Source: Ralstonia sp. ASV6
GTDB lineage: Bacteria; Pseudomonadota; Gammaproteobacteria; Burkholderiales; Burkholderiaceae
DNA: 48,821 nt
Assembly (NCBI RefSeq): GCF_016429285.1
Contig: NZ_JAELUI010000024.1
Coordinates: forward strand, 1-48,821
Direction: 5' to 3'
The translations under genes and the position numbers were made by a program. Of the stretch, positions 22,156 to 31,468 are shown one piece after another. Positions within the stretch are counted from its first letter, which is position 1; every line of letters begins with the position of its first letter. The notes beneath the pieces were generated by a model that was not told the origin of the DNA, searched no databases, and saw only the letters and a program-made list of their open reading frames with translations.

Positions 22156-24903
22156 TCACTCGTGGCCGCAAGCCTCATCGGTTGTTGGGCTGCAAAGCCG
22201 CTGCAGCCCGGCCAAATCGCCACGGGTGGCCAGTTGACGGACTCGCATGGCAAACGCGTCGCATTGCGGGTATTCGGAACGCAGCGCATCGGCCCAGTCG
22301 ATCAGATCCGAGATCGCACCCAAGTCGATCAATGCCAGCGCAACAGCGCACGCTTGCGGAGGCGGGTCTACCAGTGGCACCACCTCTGAAGCGTCCACCA
22401 CCGGTGGGAGCCGTTGCAGCCCCAGCAAGCGCATCAGGGTCTCCTGCAACTCGGCCAGATTGATCGGCTTGAGCAGAGAGGCATCAAACTCGGGCGCTGC
22501 AGGATCGTCGCTGGCCGACGCTGGTTGCGGAATCGCCGACAGGACCACCACTGGAACCCCAGGCAGGTATTGCCGCGCAGCCAGCAGCACGGCAATACCA
22601 TCGGCGCCAGGCATCAGGTAGTCGGTCAATACGAGATCGGGGCGGGCGTCACCCGCCTGCGTCATCCGCTCGATGATCGAGACACCGTCCGACGCGGTCT
22701 CGACAGTAAAGCCCAGGCTCGACAACTCGTCGGCAAGCAAGCGGCGGATGTCCGCCGTGTCCTCTGCAATCCAGATGCGCAGGCCGCTGCCGTCGATGCT
22801 GGGCACAACCGCGCCAATGTCGGCAACGTGGTGACGCGAGACTGCATCTTCGGTGGCGACTGTTGCACTCACCTCCAGGCGCATCGACGTGCCGGCACCC
22901 AGCGCGCTGTCGATCTTCAGCGAACCGCCCATACGCTCGATCCATTGCCGGACGATCGCCAATCCCAGCCCGGTGCCAGGCTGCGTGCGCGCCGTGTCCA
23001 ACCGCTGAAAGGGTTCGAAGATGCGTTGCTGATCTTTGGCGGCGATACCCGGCCCGGTGTCCTTGACGATGAATGTCAGCCTTACCGGGTGTGCGATCCC
23101 GGCCTCGCCCTCACAGTCGATCAGGAGTTCGATACGGCCATCGGTGGTGTACTTGGTTGCGTTGTCCAGCAGATTGCCGAGCACCCGCCGCAGGCCCTTC
23201 GCATCCAGCTCCAGCACGGGCGGCAACGGACGCTCGATACGGAAGCTGAACTGATTGCCGCGGCGTCGCGCCAGTTCAGCACCCTCCTGCACAACCGCAT
23301 CGAGCAAGGCATGCACGTAGACCGGCGCACTGTGCAATGCATCGGGCTCACCACCGCGTGCGTAGTCGATCAGGTCATTGACCATGGCGAGCATGTGCCG
23401 GGCACTGCGGCCGATGATCCGGCCTCGCTCTGCGTTCTCCTGACCCGCCGTCTGCACCAGCTCGGCAAAGCCGATGATCGACGTCAACGGTGTTCGCAGA
23501 TCATGGCTGATGCGGGCGAGAAAGTCGGTCTTGGCGCGGTTCGCTTCGTCAGCATCAATGAGTGCCGTGCGCAATTCCTGCGTACGCTCGACGACGGCGT
23601 GCTCCAGTTTGAGCTGCTCCTGGCTCTTGGCATCCAGCAGTGCCTGCTGGATCGCGGCGTGCGCGGTGGACCGCTCCCGCGAGCGCTGGATGACCAGCGC
23701 CCCCATCATCAGCAGCGTCGCCAGTTCCACCAGCCAGGACAAGCCCAGGCCGGCGTGCCAGCCGCGGTTCAGAATACCGTGGAACTCCAGCAGCCCCACC
23801 AGTTGTACGGCCCACACCACGCCGAAAGTCAAAATGAACAGCCGTGCGTTGGGCAGACCTCGACGCCAGGCATCTACCATCGAGATCGCCCACAACACAT
23901 TGAACACACCAACCACGACGTTGGAATAAACAGCCCCGGCACGGTAGTCCCCCAGCATGGTCCAGGCACACCCGACCAGCAGAAGCACAATGACGATACG
24001 GTAGGTCCACTTCCACGCTGCGACGCACCCCAACCCCACAAAGGTCATGGTTGCCGCGGCGTAGAACACGTTGGTGAGCACACCCAGCGTTGAGGGCGCA
24101 CGCAGCACCCACGCGCCACCAGCCTGCAGGATGTAGCGATACAGATACCCCTGAATAGCCATGCTGTAGAGCACAGCCAGGCAGATCCACCCGAACAGCA
24201 ACAGGAAGCTGCGGTCACGCCCCGACCACCCCTGGATCAACGCGTACAGCGCCAGCATCAATGCGGGCCCGACCAGGAATGCCTGCAGCATCAAGTCAAA
24301 ACCTTCCTGTTGCCGGAATGCAGCGGGCTCCCAGAGTTCGGGATTGATGTCGACTGCTGACCGGCTGTGGAGCCGCAAGGCAAACGTCATCTGCTCGCCC
24401 GGGGCCAGCGTGATCGGGAAAACCGGAATCATGGCCGTGACGGGTCGGGCATCCAGTGGCAGACGATTGCCGCTCTGAATCGTTTCGAGCACGGCATGCC
24501 CACCCGGCGCGAGCCGAAAATAGTCAACCGACTCCAACCGCGCGGGGCCGACCGCCAGCCAGCGCGTAACCGGCTGTGCGCCGCTGTTGTAGAGCGTTCC
24601 TTTCAACCAGAATCGGGAGGCGGTATAGCCCGGGTTCAAGGTTTCGCCGGCAATGGCTGCCCAGCGGGTGCTGGTCATCGCCGCTCCGAGATCCATCTGA
24701 CCGGTCTTGTCTTCCAGCACGGACAGATGAGACAGCAGCGCAACGGGCTTATCACCTCTGCCCTCGGCCTGCCCCACGTCAACAGGCGTAGCCCAGGCTG
24801 ATTGGCCGAACCCCCAGATGAACAGCCCCATCACCAGCGTCACGCATATCGCCCAGCGCAAACCCGGGCGCCACGCTGTGACAGCGGATGTGCGAGCGCT
24901 CAC
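22156..24903 (-). CDS. 7TMR-DISM hybrid sensor histidine kinase
   Basis: This 915-aa inner-membrane hybrid kinase has an N-terminal signal/TM, a periplasmic 7TMR-DISM sensing domain (about 45-190), then a 7TM module (about 200-400). A coiled-coil linker leads to HisKA with His in ARISHDLRTPLTS. The HATPase has LLDNATKYT, DTGPGIAAKD and GTGLGLAIV. The receiver has WIAEDTADIRR and the acceptor Asp in VLTDYLMPG. The last 70 residues are helical and could be a degenerate Hpt, but I see no clear acceptor His. Such DISM sensors often bind carbohydrates or envelope fragments. It starts at GTG 24903, overlapping the stop of the response regulator gene upstream. Confidence 0.9.
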   Translation of the reverse strand: MSARTSAVTAWRPGLRWAICVTLVMGLFIWGFGQSAWATPVDVGQAEGRGDKPVALLSHLSVLEDKTGQMDLGAAMTSTRWAAIAGETLNPGYTASRFWLKGTLYNSGAQPVTRWLAVGPARLESVDYFRLAPGGHAVLETIQSGNRLPLDARPVTAMIPVFPITLAPGEQMTFALRLHSRSAVDINPELWEPAAFRQQEGFDLMLQAFLVGPALMLALYALIQGWSGRDRSFLLLFGWICLAVLYSMAIQGYLYRYILQAGGAWVLRAPSTLGVLTNVFYAAATMTFVGLGCVAAWKWTYRIVIVLLLVGCAWTMLGDYRAGAVYSNVVVGVFNVLWAISMVDAWRRGLPNARLFILTFGVVWAVQLVGLLEFHGILNRGWHAGLGLSWLVELATLLMMGALVIQRSRERSTAHAAIQQALLDAKSQEQLKLEHAVVERTQELRTALIDADEANRAKTDFLARISHDLRTPLTSIIGFAELVQTAGQENAERGRIIGRSARHMLAMVNDLIDYARGGEPDALHSAPVYVHALLDAVVQEGAELARRRGNQFSFRIERPLPPVLELDAKGLRRVLGNLLDNATKYTTDGRIELLIDCEGEAGIAHPVRLTFIVKDTGPGIAAKDQQRIFEPFQRLDTARTQPGTGLGLAIVRQWIERMGGSLKIDSALGAGTSMRLEVSATVATEDAVSRHHVADIGAVVPSIDGSGLRIWIAEDTADIRRLLADELSSLGFTVETASDGVSIIERMTQAGDARPDLVLTDYLMPGADGIAVLLAARQYLPGVPVVVLSAIPQPASASDDPAAPEFDASLLKPINLAELQETLMRLLGLQRLPPVVDASEVVPLVDPPPQACAVALALIDLGAISDLIDWADALRSEYPQCDAFAMRVRQLATRGDLAGLQRLCSPTTDEACGHE

Positions 24904-25697
24904 GTGTTGCCGCCAGAACCCTGCCGGAACTGACTCGGCGGCAGGCCAAAGCGGTCACGAAATGCGGTGGAGAAATTGGCTGCGCTGCTGTAACCCAGCT
25001 CCCGAGAAATCGTCTGCACGTCGAGCGCAGTCTCGGACAACATGCGCCGCGCCTCCTTCATACGCTCCTCGCGCAGAAAATCGAACACGGTCACGCCAAC
25101 GCATTGTTTGAATGCCCCATTCAGCCGGCGCGCATTGGTGCCGACTGCAGCCGCCAACTCCACCAGGCTGGGCGTTTCTCCAAGCCGCTCAAGCAGCAGC
25201 TTGCGTGTCGCCCGATACAGAATCGCATCCAGCGTGCTTGAGGCTGCGTTCACATCGCCTTCCGTTGGCGCACCGCTTGGCATGGCGATGGGCTTGAGGT
25301 GAATGCACAAACGCAGGCGCACCTCTTCAAAGTCGAAGGGCTTGGTCACGTAGTCCACAGCGCCCGCTGCCAGCCCCGCCACGCGCTCCTCCGGCAACGC
25401 TGCAGAGGTCAGAAAGATCAGCGGAATGGCCCGCGTGGCCGGATTGGCCTTGAGCAGCCTGCACGCAGTCATGCCGTCGCACACCGGCATGCGAATGTCC
25501 ATCAGGATCAGGTCGGGCCGCACACTCTGCGCCTTCTGAACGCCATCCTGACCGTCGCGCGCAATGTAGACGCGACAACCCCGGCGCTGCAGAAAATCCA
25601 CCAGCAGCATGCGGCTTTCGTCGACATCGTCGACGACCAGGATGCGCTGTCCGCGCAACGGATCTGAAGAGAGAGAGACGGGAGTGTCGTCAGCCAT
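24900..25697 (-). CDS. Response regulator with AraC-type DNA-binding domain
   Basis: This 265-aa regulator has a receiver (about 15-135) with the acidic pair in VVDDVDES, the acceptor Asp in LILMDIRMP and the switch Lys in YVTKPFD. An AraC/XylS double HTH ends the protein (VFDFLREERMKEARRMLSE, then ISRELGYSSAANFSTAFRDRFGLPPSQFR). I start at ATG 25697; the open frame extends upstream with no coding character. It is co-translated with the DISM kinase (GTGA overlap), so they are a cognate pair. It is divergent from the NHL-repeat lipoprotein, a natural candidate target. Confidence 0.9.
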   Translation of the reverse strand: MADDTPVSLSSDPLRGQRILVVDDVDESRMLLVDFLQRRGCRVYIARDGQDGVQKAQSVRPDLILMDIRMPVCDGMTACRLLKANPATRAIPLIFLTSAALPEERVAGLAAGAVDYVTKPFDFEEVRLRLCIHLKPIAMPSGAPTEGDVNAASSTLDAILYRATRKLLLERLGETPSLVELAAAVGTNARRLNGAFKQCVGVTVFDFLREERMKEARRMLSETALDVQTISRELGYSSAANFSTAFRDRFGLPPSQFRQGSGGNT

Positions 25698-25947
25698 GGG
25701 CGCGATTAAAGCACGCTCCGGGCAGAAATTGGCGGCCATCTCCGGCGCCTCGCACGCTAAAGTTTTTGCGCTGATTGCCGCCCGACCAAGATTTTTCCCG
25801 CCCGCAAAACAATCGTGCCGCCGCGCAAAACTCGTGGCCGCCACACCCCCACTCACACGCGATAAGTTGCCTTCGTATGTGGCACGCGCGGCTTTGGTCG
25901 CGGTGCAAACACATCGTCTTGCTTCTTCATTCCATTCCCGAATTGCC

Positions 25948-28023
25948 ATGTTCAGATACCCGATCGCGCTGAGTGGCGCGTTGCTCTGCGCCTCCACGGT
26001 TCTATTGCCGGCATGTGGAGGCGACTCCTCCCCCGCCGAGCCGATCGCCACGACTTCACCGGCCACCCCGCTCTCCGTTGACAGCCTCATGGGCCTGGAC
26101 ACTTTTGGCGGCGGCAGTCAGATGGTCCTCACCGCCAATAGCGCGGCCACCTGGTCGTTGACCGGCCCGGGCTCGCTGAGCGCAACACAGGGCACCACCG
26201 TCACCTACATGCCACCGCCGACCGTACCGGCTGATACGCAGGTCACCATTACGGCCGTTGCGGGCGGCACCACCGTCTCAAAGACGATCACCGTGCACGC
26301 AGCTGTGCTGAACCCGGTGGCCAGCCAGGTCACGTGGTACGTGGGTGATGCGCCGATTGCGCTGTCCGTTTCGCCGCAGTTCACCAACGGCGCGCCAATC
26401 TGGTCTGCTCCAAATACCGTCGGCGCGCTCAGTGGCATGCAGGGCCATAACGCCATCTTTACGCCAGGAGCCGTCACCAGCGACACGCCGGTCGTCATCT
26501 CCGTTGCCGCAGGCGGCCGTACCGAATCCGTCAGCATCATGCTCAAGCCAGCGAGCGAGAAGACGCTGATACTGAGCAGCCCCTCGGTACAGGCCGGCGG
26601 CGGCAGCGTTACGCTCACCGTGCCATCAACGATCAGCCACGGCACGCTGAAGTGGATGGCTTCGGTCGGCAACATCACGGTCAATGCCGATGGCAGTGCC
26701 ACATACACGCCGCCCGCCACGCTGTCCACCGCAACGGTTGCCACCATCAGCGCCACCGATGGCAGCAGCGCGCCGTTCAGCGCGACGATCTCGGTCATGC
26801 CAAGCGCCACGCTGTCGGTGTCACCTTCCGTTGCCGCTACCACGCCTGCTGGCGCCCCGGTGTCCTTGACGGCAACCATCGCTCATTCAGCTGCCACCGT
26901 GCAGTGGGCCCTCACAAGTGGACGCGGTAGCCTGAGCGCCTCCACAGGTGCCACGGTGACGTATACCCCTGACCCAGCCGACACAACCATCAACGATGTG
27001 GCCACCGTCACAGCCACGGCTGGCTCGTTGCAGCAATCCGTCAAGATCATCCTCAACTTCCAATCCACGGCGCAGTTCGACGGACCGCTCGGGATGACCA
27101 TCGACGGCAGCGGCAATCTCTTCGTGTCCGATGGAGCTAACGCCAGAATCCGCAAGATCACCCCGACCGGTGTGGTGTCGACGTTTGCCGGCTCCGGTAC
27201 GCACGCCGAGAAAGATGGAGCCGGAACAGCAGCCAGCTTCGTCGTGCCGGTGGGCATCACCGCCGACGGTGCCGGTAACCTCTATGTGGCCGATATCGGC
27301 CAGACTATCCGCAAGATCACACCTGCCGGTGTGGTGACCACCCTGGCCGGCCCCGGCCCCTCCTTCAGCACGCCCAATGGCATTGCCGTCGATACAGCCG
27401 GCAACGTCTATGTGGTGGATTCTGGCACCAACCTCCTGCTCAAAATCACACCCGCCGGCGTCGTCGCCACACTGGCCGGCTCCGGTGCCAACAGCAGTCT
27501 GGATGGCACGGGCACCGCAGCCAGTTTCAACAGTCCGCAAGGTCTCGCCATTGATGGAAATGGCACGCTGTACGTGGCCGAAGGACAGGGCTGCCATATC
27601 CGTAAGGTCACATCCGCTGGCGTGGTGACCACGCTGGCCGGCTCTGGGGTGTGCGCGCATACCGATGGCACCGGAACCGCAGCGGCGTTCAACCAGCCGA
27701 AATTTCTCGTCGTCGATGGCAACGGCAACATCTACGTGACGGAGAACAAGGGCCAGACCATCCGCAAGGTCACGGCCGCCGGCGTGGTGACCACGTTGGC
27801 CGGCTCCCCCGTTGGCACCAACGGCAGCGTGGACGGCCTGGGGATAAATGCCCAATTCGACTATCCCGCAGGCATCACCATGGACAGCAACGGCAACCTG
27901 TACGTGGCGGATAACAATGGCTCCCTGATCCGCATGATCACCCCGGCCGGCAACGTATCGACCCTGGCGGGTATCGTCAATTCGAGCGGCTATGCCGACG
28001 GCACCGCCCTGCCCCGGCAGTGA
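25948..28023 (+). CDS. NHL-repeat beta-propeller lipoprotein with Ig-like domains
   Basis: This 691-aa lipoprotein has a signal sequence ending in lipobox LLPAC (Cys about 22). Residues 30-370 form tandem Ig-like beta-sandwich repeats (Thr/Ser/Ala-rich, with recurring TVTYMPP / TYTPPAT / TVTYTPDP strands). The C-terminal 320 residues are about six NHL blades of about 55 aa, each with a GLAIDGNGTLYVAEG-like strand, IRKVT-AGVVTTLAGS, and D-G-T-AA-FN. A probable surface or periplasmic binding protein; the ligand is unknown. ATG 25948 is chosen because it begins the signal peptide. It is divergent from a response-regulator gene. Confidence 0.85.
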   Translation: MFRYPIALSGALLCASTVLLPACGGDSSPAEPIATTSPATPLSVDSLMGLDTFGGGSQMVLTANSAATWSLTGPGSLSATQGTTVTYMPPPTVPADTQVTITAVAGGTTVSKTITVHAAVLNPVASQVTWYVGDAPIALSVSPQFTNGAPIWSAPNTVGALSGMQGHNAIFTPGAVTSDTPVVISVAAGGRTESVSIMLKPASEKTLILSSPSVQAGGGSVTLTVPSTISHGTLKWMASVGNITVNADGSATYTPPATLSTATVATISATDGSSAPFSATISVMPSATLSVSPSVAATTPAGAPVSLTATIAHSAATVQWALTSGRGSLSASTGATVTYTPDPADTTINDVATVTATAGSLQQSVKIILNFQSTAQFDGPLGMTIDGSGNLFVSDGANARIRKITPTGVVSTFAGSGTHAEKDGAGTAASFVVPVGITADGAGNLYVADIGQTIRKITPAGVVTTLAGPGPSFSTPNGIAVDTAGNVYVVDSGTNLLLKITPAGVVATLAGSGANSSLDGTGTAASFNSPQGLAIDGNGTLYVAEGQGCHIRKVTSAGVVTTLAGSGVCAHTDGTGTAAAFNQPKFLVVDGNGNIYVTENKGQTIRKVTAAGVVTTLAGSPVGTNGSVDGLGINAQFDYPAGITMDSNGNLYVADNNGSLIRMITPAGNVSTLAGIVNSSGYADGTALPRQ

Positions 28024-28100
28024 GCGGCGGCATCTGCCGCGCGTTCGAAACAACCCCGTACCGAGGAGGAGATGACCCTCTCTCCTCCCCGGCACACTTT

Positions 28101-28126
28101 CGAGGAGGGTGACCTCCTCGTTTTTT
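28101..28126 (+). terminator. Rho-independent terminator after NHL lipoprotein gene
   Basis: CGAGGAGG and CCTCCTCG form an 8-bp stem around a GTGA tetraloop, followed by six T's. It lies 77 bp after the stop and just before the DsbA-like gene. Confidence 0.9.
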
Positions 28127-28139
28127 CTTCACTACCGGC

Positions 28140-28850
28140 ATGACTGCGCCCGCAACCCTGCGAATGACTGACAGCATGACGCGTCTCCTGAGCATCAACG
28201 TATTCTTCGATCTCATCTGTCCGTGGAGTTGGATCGGCACACGCAATCTGGAAGCCGCCCTGCGCGAATTCCTGCAACTGCACCCGGCCATTGAGCCCGC
28301 GGTGCACTGGCGTGCACACCCGTTACTCCCAGACACACCGCTTGCTGGCGCCTCTTACCAATCGTTCTATCTGAGCCGATCAGGCGGCCCCACCTCGGCA
28401 GCATTGCGGCGCGAGCAGATACAGCACGCTGGGCATGCCGCGGGTGTCACGTTCGACTTCAAGCGCATCAGTGTCTTGCCCAACACCACCGCAGCGCACG
28501 GCCTGATCGGCTGCATGACCGCACACGGCACCACCACGGAAACGTTCGTGCTAGTCGATCGCCTATTCAAGGCCTTTTTTGCAGAGGGTGCGGACATTGG
28601 CGACTTGCAGGTGCTGGAGCGGCTGGGCTTGGAATGCGGTGTAAAACCACAGACCCTGCTGGCGTGCCTGGACGACCTCCGCAACCGCCCCCCAGCCACG
28701 CGGAAGCCGACGCGGCGTGGGCGCCCAATGAAGGGGGAGATACTGGCCACGCCCCATTTCGTCTTCAATGGCACGGAGACCGTATCGGGTGCGCGTTCGG
28801 TAGATGCCCTGCTGAGCAGCATGCAGCGAGCCGTTGACGAGTCGGCGTAA
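28140..28850 (+). CDS. DsbA/FrnE-family thioredoxin-fold oxidoreductase or isomerase
   Basis: The 236-aa cytoplasmic protein has the DsbA-like (FrnE / 2-hydroxychromene-2-carboxylate isomerase) fold. The N-terminal strand SINVFFDLICPWSWIGTRNLEAAL holds a CPWS active site in place of CPWC. HGLIGCM, KAFFAEGADIGD and TPHFVFNG before the final helix are family features. The missing second Cys argues against a dithiol oxidase and for an isomerase or GST-like role. Starts at 28140, 28164 and 28176 (MTRLLSINV) are possible; the last fits homologous N-termini best. Confidence 0.78.
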   Translation: MTAPATLRMTDSMTRLLSINVFFDLICPWSWIGTRNLEAALREFLQLHPAIEPAVHWRAHPLLPDTPLAGASYQSFYLSRSGGPTSAALRREQIQHAGHAAGVTFDFKRISVLPNTTAAHGLIGCMTAHGTTTETFVLVDRLFKAFFAEGADIGDLQVLERLGLECGVKPQTLLACLDDLRNRPPATRKPTRRGRPMKGEILATPHFVFNGTETVSGARSVDALLSSMQRAVDESA

Positions 28851-29262
28851 TGAAGATCCCCGGCCAGCCAACGCGCAGCTAGTGGCCGGTATCTAGCACG
28901 AGCACGGCATGCGATCTCCCGCGCTAGGCGAGCAACCGCAGCGATTGCGCCACCGGCGTCCGGTCCAATACCGCACGAAACAAAAAACCCCGGCCAGCCA
29001 AAGCTGTCGGGGTTTTTCTTTGCATCACGGCCGAAGCCGCGAGGCGCATGCTCGATCATTACGCGTAAATTGACCGCAAAGCACCGCCAATCCTGGGGTT
29101 GGTCTTTGCATGATTCAAATCACCCTCATCATTGCCCTCATTATTGGCGGCCCATAGACAACCTGCGATACCGGGCCGGCTTGCAGGGCCGCGACACATC
29201 GCAAGGAACCACCACCGATGACTGCACTAGCCCATGGACCATGGTACCGATCGCGATCAACT
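28851..29262. other. 412-bp gene-free junction, probable left border of the satellite
   Basis: This stretch holds a terminator, a 14-bp direct repeat CCCCGGCCAGCCAA (28858-28871 and 28988-29001) and a GC drop after about 29050. Leftward lies typical chromosomal coding sequence; rightward begins the cargo region with less biased codon use. A GCAAAG/CTTTGC dyad lies at about 29079-29108. A 15-codon hydrophobic reading frame (29110-29157) is too weak to call a gene. Confidence 0.4.
28983..29017. terminator. Bidirectional hairpin terminator
   Basis: AAAAACCCCG (28983-28992) pairs with CGGGGTTTTT (29008-29017) over 10 bp, with A- and T-tracts on both sides. It ends the transcript of the DsbA-like gene. 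Confidence 0.8.
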
Positions 29263-29988
29263 TCATTGGTCTATGTTCTCGGCGCCAATGAGACCGCGAT
29301 AGCGCGGATGTCCCGGGGTTCGTTCGCCTCTCGCCGCCGCCCAAAAATACTGAGCGTGATGTGCATAGACACGCGCTGTATCGTTCATGTCCAGCGCCGT
29401 TGCGCGCACGATGCTCATCAGATACTCGACAATACGACACGTGTCCTGATAGAAGGCTTCGATCTCGTCGTCGGTGGCACTACCGGCCGTTGCCTTTTCT
29501 GGCCCCTGCTGGCGATGAGCCAGGGATACATTGCGCAGCCTGACTAGGTTTGTCATGACCTGTGCGCATTCACCGCCTTTGGTTTTGTACTTATCAACCA
29601 ATGCACCCGCACATTCGATTTTCTCTGGCAGGTATCCGCGAAGGTGCTCGGAGAGATGACGAGATAGTGACGAGTCTTGTCCACCCCGGGAGGAGATCAG
29701 TGCTTCCACCGCGCGGGGTTTCCGTAGCTGGTCAATGATCCGCGCAACATCAACCGCTTTCTGGTTGGTATCCCAAACACGAAGCAATGCAAGTAAGACT
29801 TCTCGGCGCAAAGCCCATCGAACGATGTTGAAGGTGTGCGTGGCGAACGACTCCCCCATACGGTCTAGCAAATCAGCATCTTGAACTGTTGGCTTCCAAG
29901 ACTCATGCAACACAACAGCGGTGGTTACTTCTTGCTCTGCTTTTTCGACCTGTCGTTTTAGCTCGCTTACCCATTCGTTGTCGGTCAC
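29263..29988 (-). CDS. HEPN-domain protein, AbiU2-like (putative abortive-infection RNase)
   Basis: This 241-aa all-helical cytoplasmic protein has a probable HEPN R-x5-H active site at R152-H158 (LRNVSLAH), the polar residue after the Arg being usual for HEPN RNases. The preceding region (FNIVRWALRREVLLALLRVWD) resembles the AbiU2-type HEPN family. HEPN nucleases cleave RNA in toxin-antitoxin and abortive-infection systems. It stands alone at the left end of the satellite, with a DUF5677 gene next on the same strand. I see no adjacent MNT antitoxin. The defence role is an inference from motif and location. Confidence 0.55.
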   Translation of the reverse strand: MTDNEWVSELKRQVEKAEQEVTTAVVLHESWKPTVQDADLLDRMGESFATHTFNIVRWALRREVLLALLRVWDTNQKAVDVARIIDQLRKPRAVEALISSRGGQDSSLSRHLSEHLRGYLPEKIECAGALVDKYKTKGGECAQVMTNLVRLRNVSLAHRQQGPEKATAGSATDDEIEAFYQDTCRIVEYLMSIVRATALDMNDTARVYAHHAQYFWAAARGERTPGHPRYRGLIGAENIDQ

Positions 29989-30031
29989 CCTTCTCCCCCA
30001 GATTCAAGCGGCTTAGTTGCCTCGGTTGCCA

Positions 30032-30265
30032 CTAGGGCAGCCTATTGGAGCTCGTGTTGATATCCCCTCGCATACTCTCGCATGTCAGCCGGTACTTCGT
30101 CTGCGGCATGATGCCGACCCACTCGGCAAAAAGATACGTGTTGTAGTAGTAATAGACCGCCTCGATGGCTGGATCCAACAACGGGTCCGAAGGGCAACCG
30201 AACAACATCAACAAATCCGCGTGGTTGAGCCAACTCTCACGTTGGCGCCAATAACTTGCCCCCAT
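30032..30265 (-). CDS. Small hypothetical protein
   Basis: This 77-aa frame contains a protein-like stretch (ESWLNHADLLMLFGCPSDP, then a Tyr-rich helix AVYYYYNTYLFAEWVG) and starts 28 bp after the DUF5677 stop on the same strand. No good Shine-Dalgarno is visible and I recognise no family, so it may be spurious. It could be the third gene of a DUF5677-HEPN transcription unit. Confidence 0.3.
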   Translation of the reverse strand: MGASYWRQRESWLNHADLLMLFGCPSDPLLDPAIEAVYYYYNTYLFAEWVGIMPQTKYRLTCESMRGDINTSSNRLP

Positions 30266-30293
30266 AGCGATGCGCTGTCCGTTCGATCTAGAT

Positions 30294-31112
30294 TTACCTG
30301 GGCTTGTAGTCAGCTGGCACGCCCAATGCCTTCCATTCCGCCACGCCGGTAGCCAGCTCATCGATGAGCCCTGTGATTTGGAAAAGATCGGCAACCGCAT
30401 GCAGCGCGAAGCCGAGCACTGAAATCGCATCCGAAACCGTCACCGACAGATCATCGCTCGATGGCCCAAATTTCATACCTGCGATATCGCCGTTCGCATC
30501 GACTCGAATTTGGCGGTTCAGTGCATCAAGCGATGTATGGGCAGCATCGCCGGACGTCGAGCGATAGACCGTGTTGTAGAGCGCCATGACGCCTGCCCTC
30601 TCTGCCAGCACCGCAATCGCTATAGGATCCTGCTTCAGGGTCTTGCTTGTTGGAATTTGCGCCTCGACATCGGCCAGCGTTTCCTTGACCGCTACAGTTT
30701 CGGCTGGCGTCATTTGCGCCGTGGCTTGGGGGTCCTGAAGCCAAGCCTTGCGCATCTTCACGTGGTGCCATAGGTGTCGGTCAATCAAGAGATCACAAAC
30801 ACCGGCATCCTTGGCGACCGCAGACAGCACGATTACCGTCTCGGCCGCCGCCCGCACGACCGTACGTGCATCCGCGATCATGCCACGCTCGGCCAGGAGC
30901 AATGCAGCCTGGTATGACGTGAGGGCCCGCCCATAAAGCGCGGCCGCCACAACCTGCTGATTGCTGTCCGTGGCTGCCTTTACATGCGGCAGTATCCGCA
31001 TGGCGAGCGCATTGAATCCTTCTGCAACGCGGAACCAGGGGGCAAAGTCCTGCCGCAGGTTGGCGATCGAGCTCGTGAGAGTGGCGGAAAGAAATCCTTG
31101 GCTTTGCGACAC
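30294..31112 (-). CDS. DUF5677-type helical protein
   Basis: This 272-aa cytoplasmic protein of mostly helices has the segment ALYGRALTSYQAALLLAERGMIADARTVVRAAAETVIVLSAVAKD, which matches the DUF5677 core (repeated helical pair with conserved R-x3-E). Relatives are frequent in mobile elements and defence islands; no biochemical role is established. It is transcribed toward the HEPN gene and away from the TIR gene. Codon use is less GC-biased than in the flanking chromosome. Confidence 0.6.
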   Translation of the reverse strand: MSQSQGFLSATLTSSIANLRQDFAPWFRVAEGFNALAMRILPHVKAATDSNQQVVAAALYGRALTSYQAALLLAERGMIADARTVVRAAAETVIVLSAVAKDAGVCDLLIDRHLWHHVKMRKAWLQDPQATAQMTPAETVAVKETLADVEAQIPTSKTLKQDPIAIAVLAERAGVMALYNTVYRSTSGDAAHTSLDALNRQIRVDANGDIAGMKFGPSSDDLSVTVSDAISVLGFALHAVADLFQITGLIDELATGVAEWKALGVPADYKPR

Positions 31113-31202
31113 ACGCCCCCCATCCTTTCTGGTAATGGCACGTCTTAGCAGTCTATGCCATTTAGCAATAGGATTGACGCAAGGGAGAGTTCGCTGTGGA
31201 CC

Positions 31203-31392
31203 GTGAACATTTTGCTTTCCGAGTCACTGGAGCGGCTCATCAACGAGCAGATCGCTGCCAGACGTTCTAGCACGGTGAACGAGCATGTACGTGAGCGAAT
31301 CCGTGAGGACCGGCGCAAGAATGCCGATGGGAGCACTGGAGGCCCTTTTTCCGCTGAGCTTCCAACGCGAGGGGGCCTTCCACATCGTATAA
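31203..31392 (+). pseudogene. ParD-like antitoxin remnant, frameshifted
   Basis: A ribbon-helix-helix antitoxin start is readable from GTG 31203: VNILLSESLERLINEQIA, then VNEHVRERIREDRRKNA. The frame then runs on into unrelated sequence. One base later, from 31327, the frame reads MGALEALFPLSFQREGAF and stops at 31390-31392, which is the expected ParD-like C-terminus (LEALL-type helix). A 1-bp insertion or 2-bp loss near 31326 therefore broke the gene. No ParE toxin follows. A GGGAG box lies upstream. Confidence 0.5.
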
Positions 31393-31468
31393 CTGGAAGG
31401 CGATTAAAAACGAGGTTGTGTGCCTCACGGCGTAATTGATGCCGTCTTGATGCCTTGGATAACACCTA

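Noticed and set aside
26887..28095. 402-codon frame opposite the NHL lipoprotein
   Set aside because: Its repeats only mirror the NHL blades on the other strand.
28982..29017. Left attachment site equal to the icd terminator
   Set aside because: The shared AAAAAACCCCGG is a common terminator arm. The left terminator arm also recurs at 28858 within native sequence, so identity may be chance.
29110..29157. 15-aa hydrophobic peptide (MIQITLIIALIIGGP), possible type I toxin
   Set aside because: No Shine-Dalgarno, no visible antisense RNA, and the length is too short to judge. Kept only as a note for the junction.
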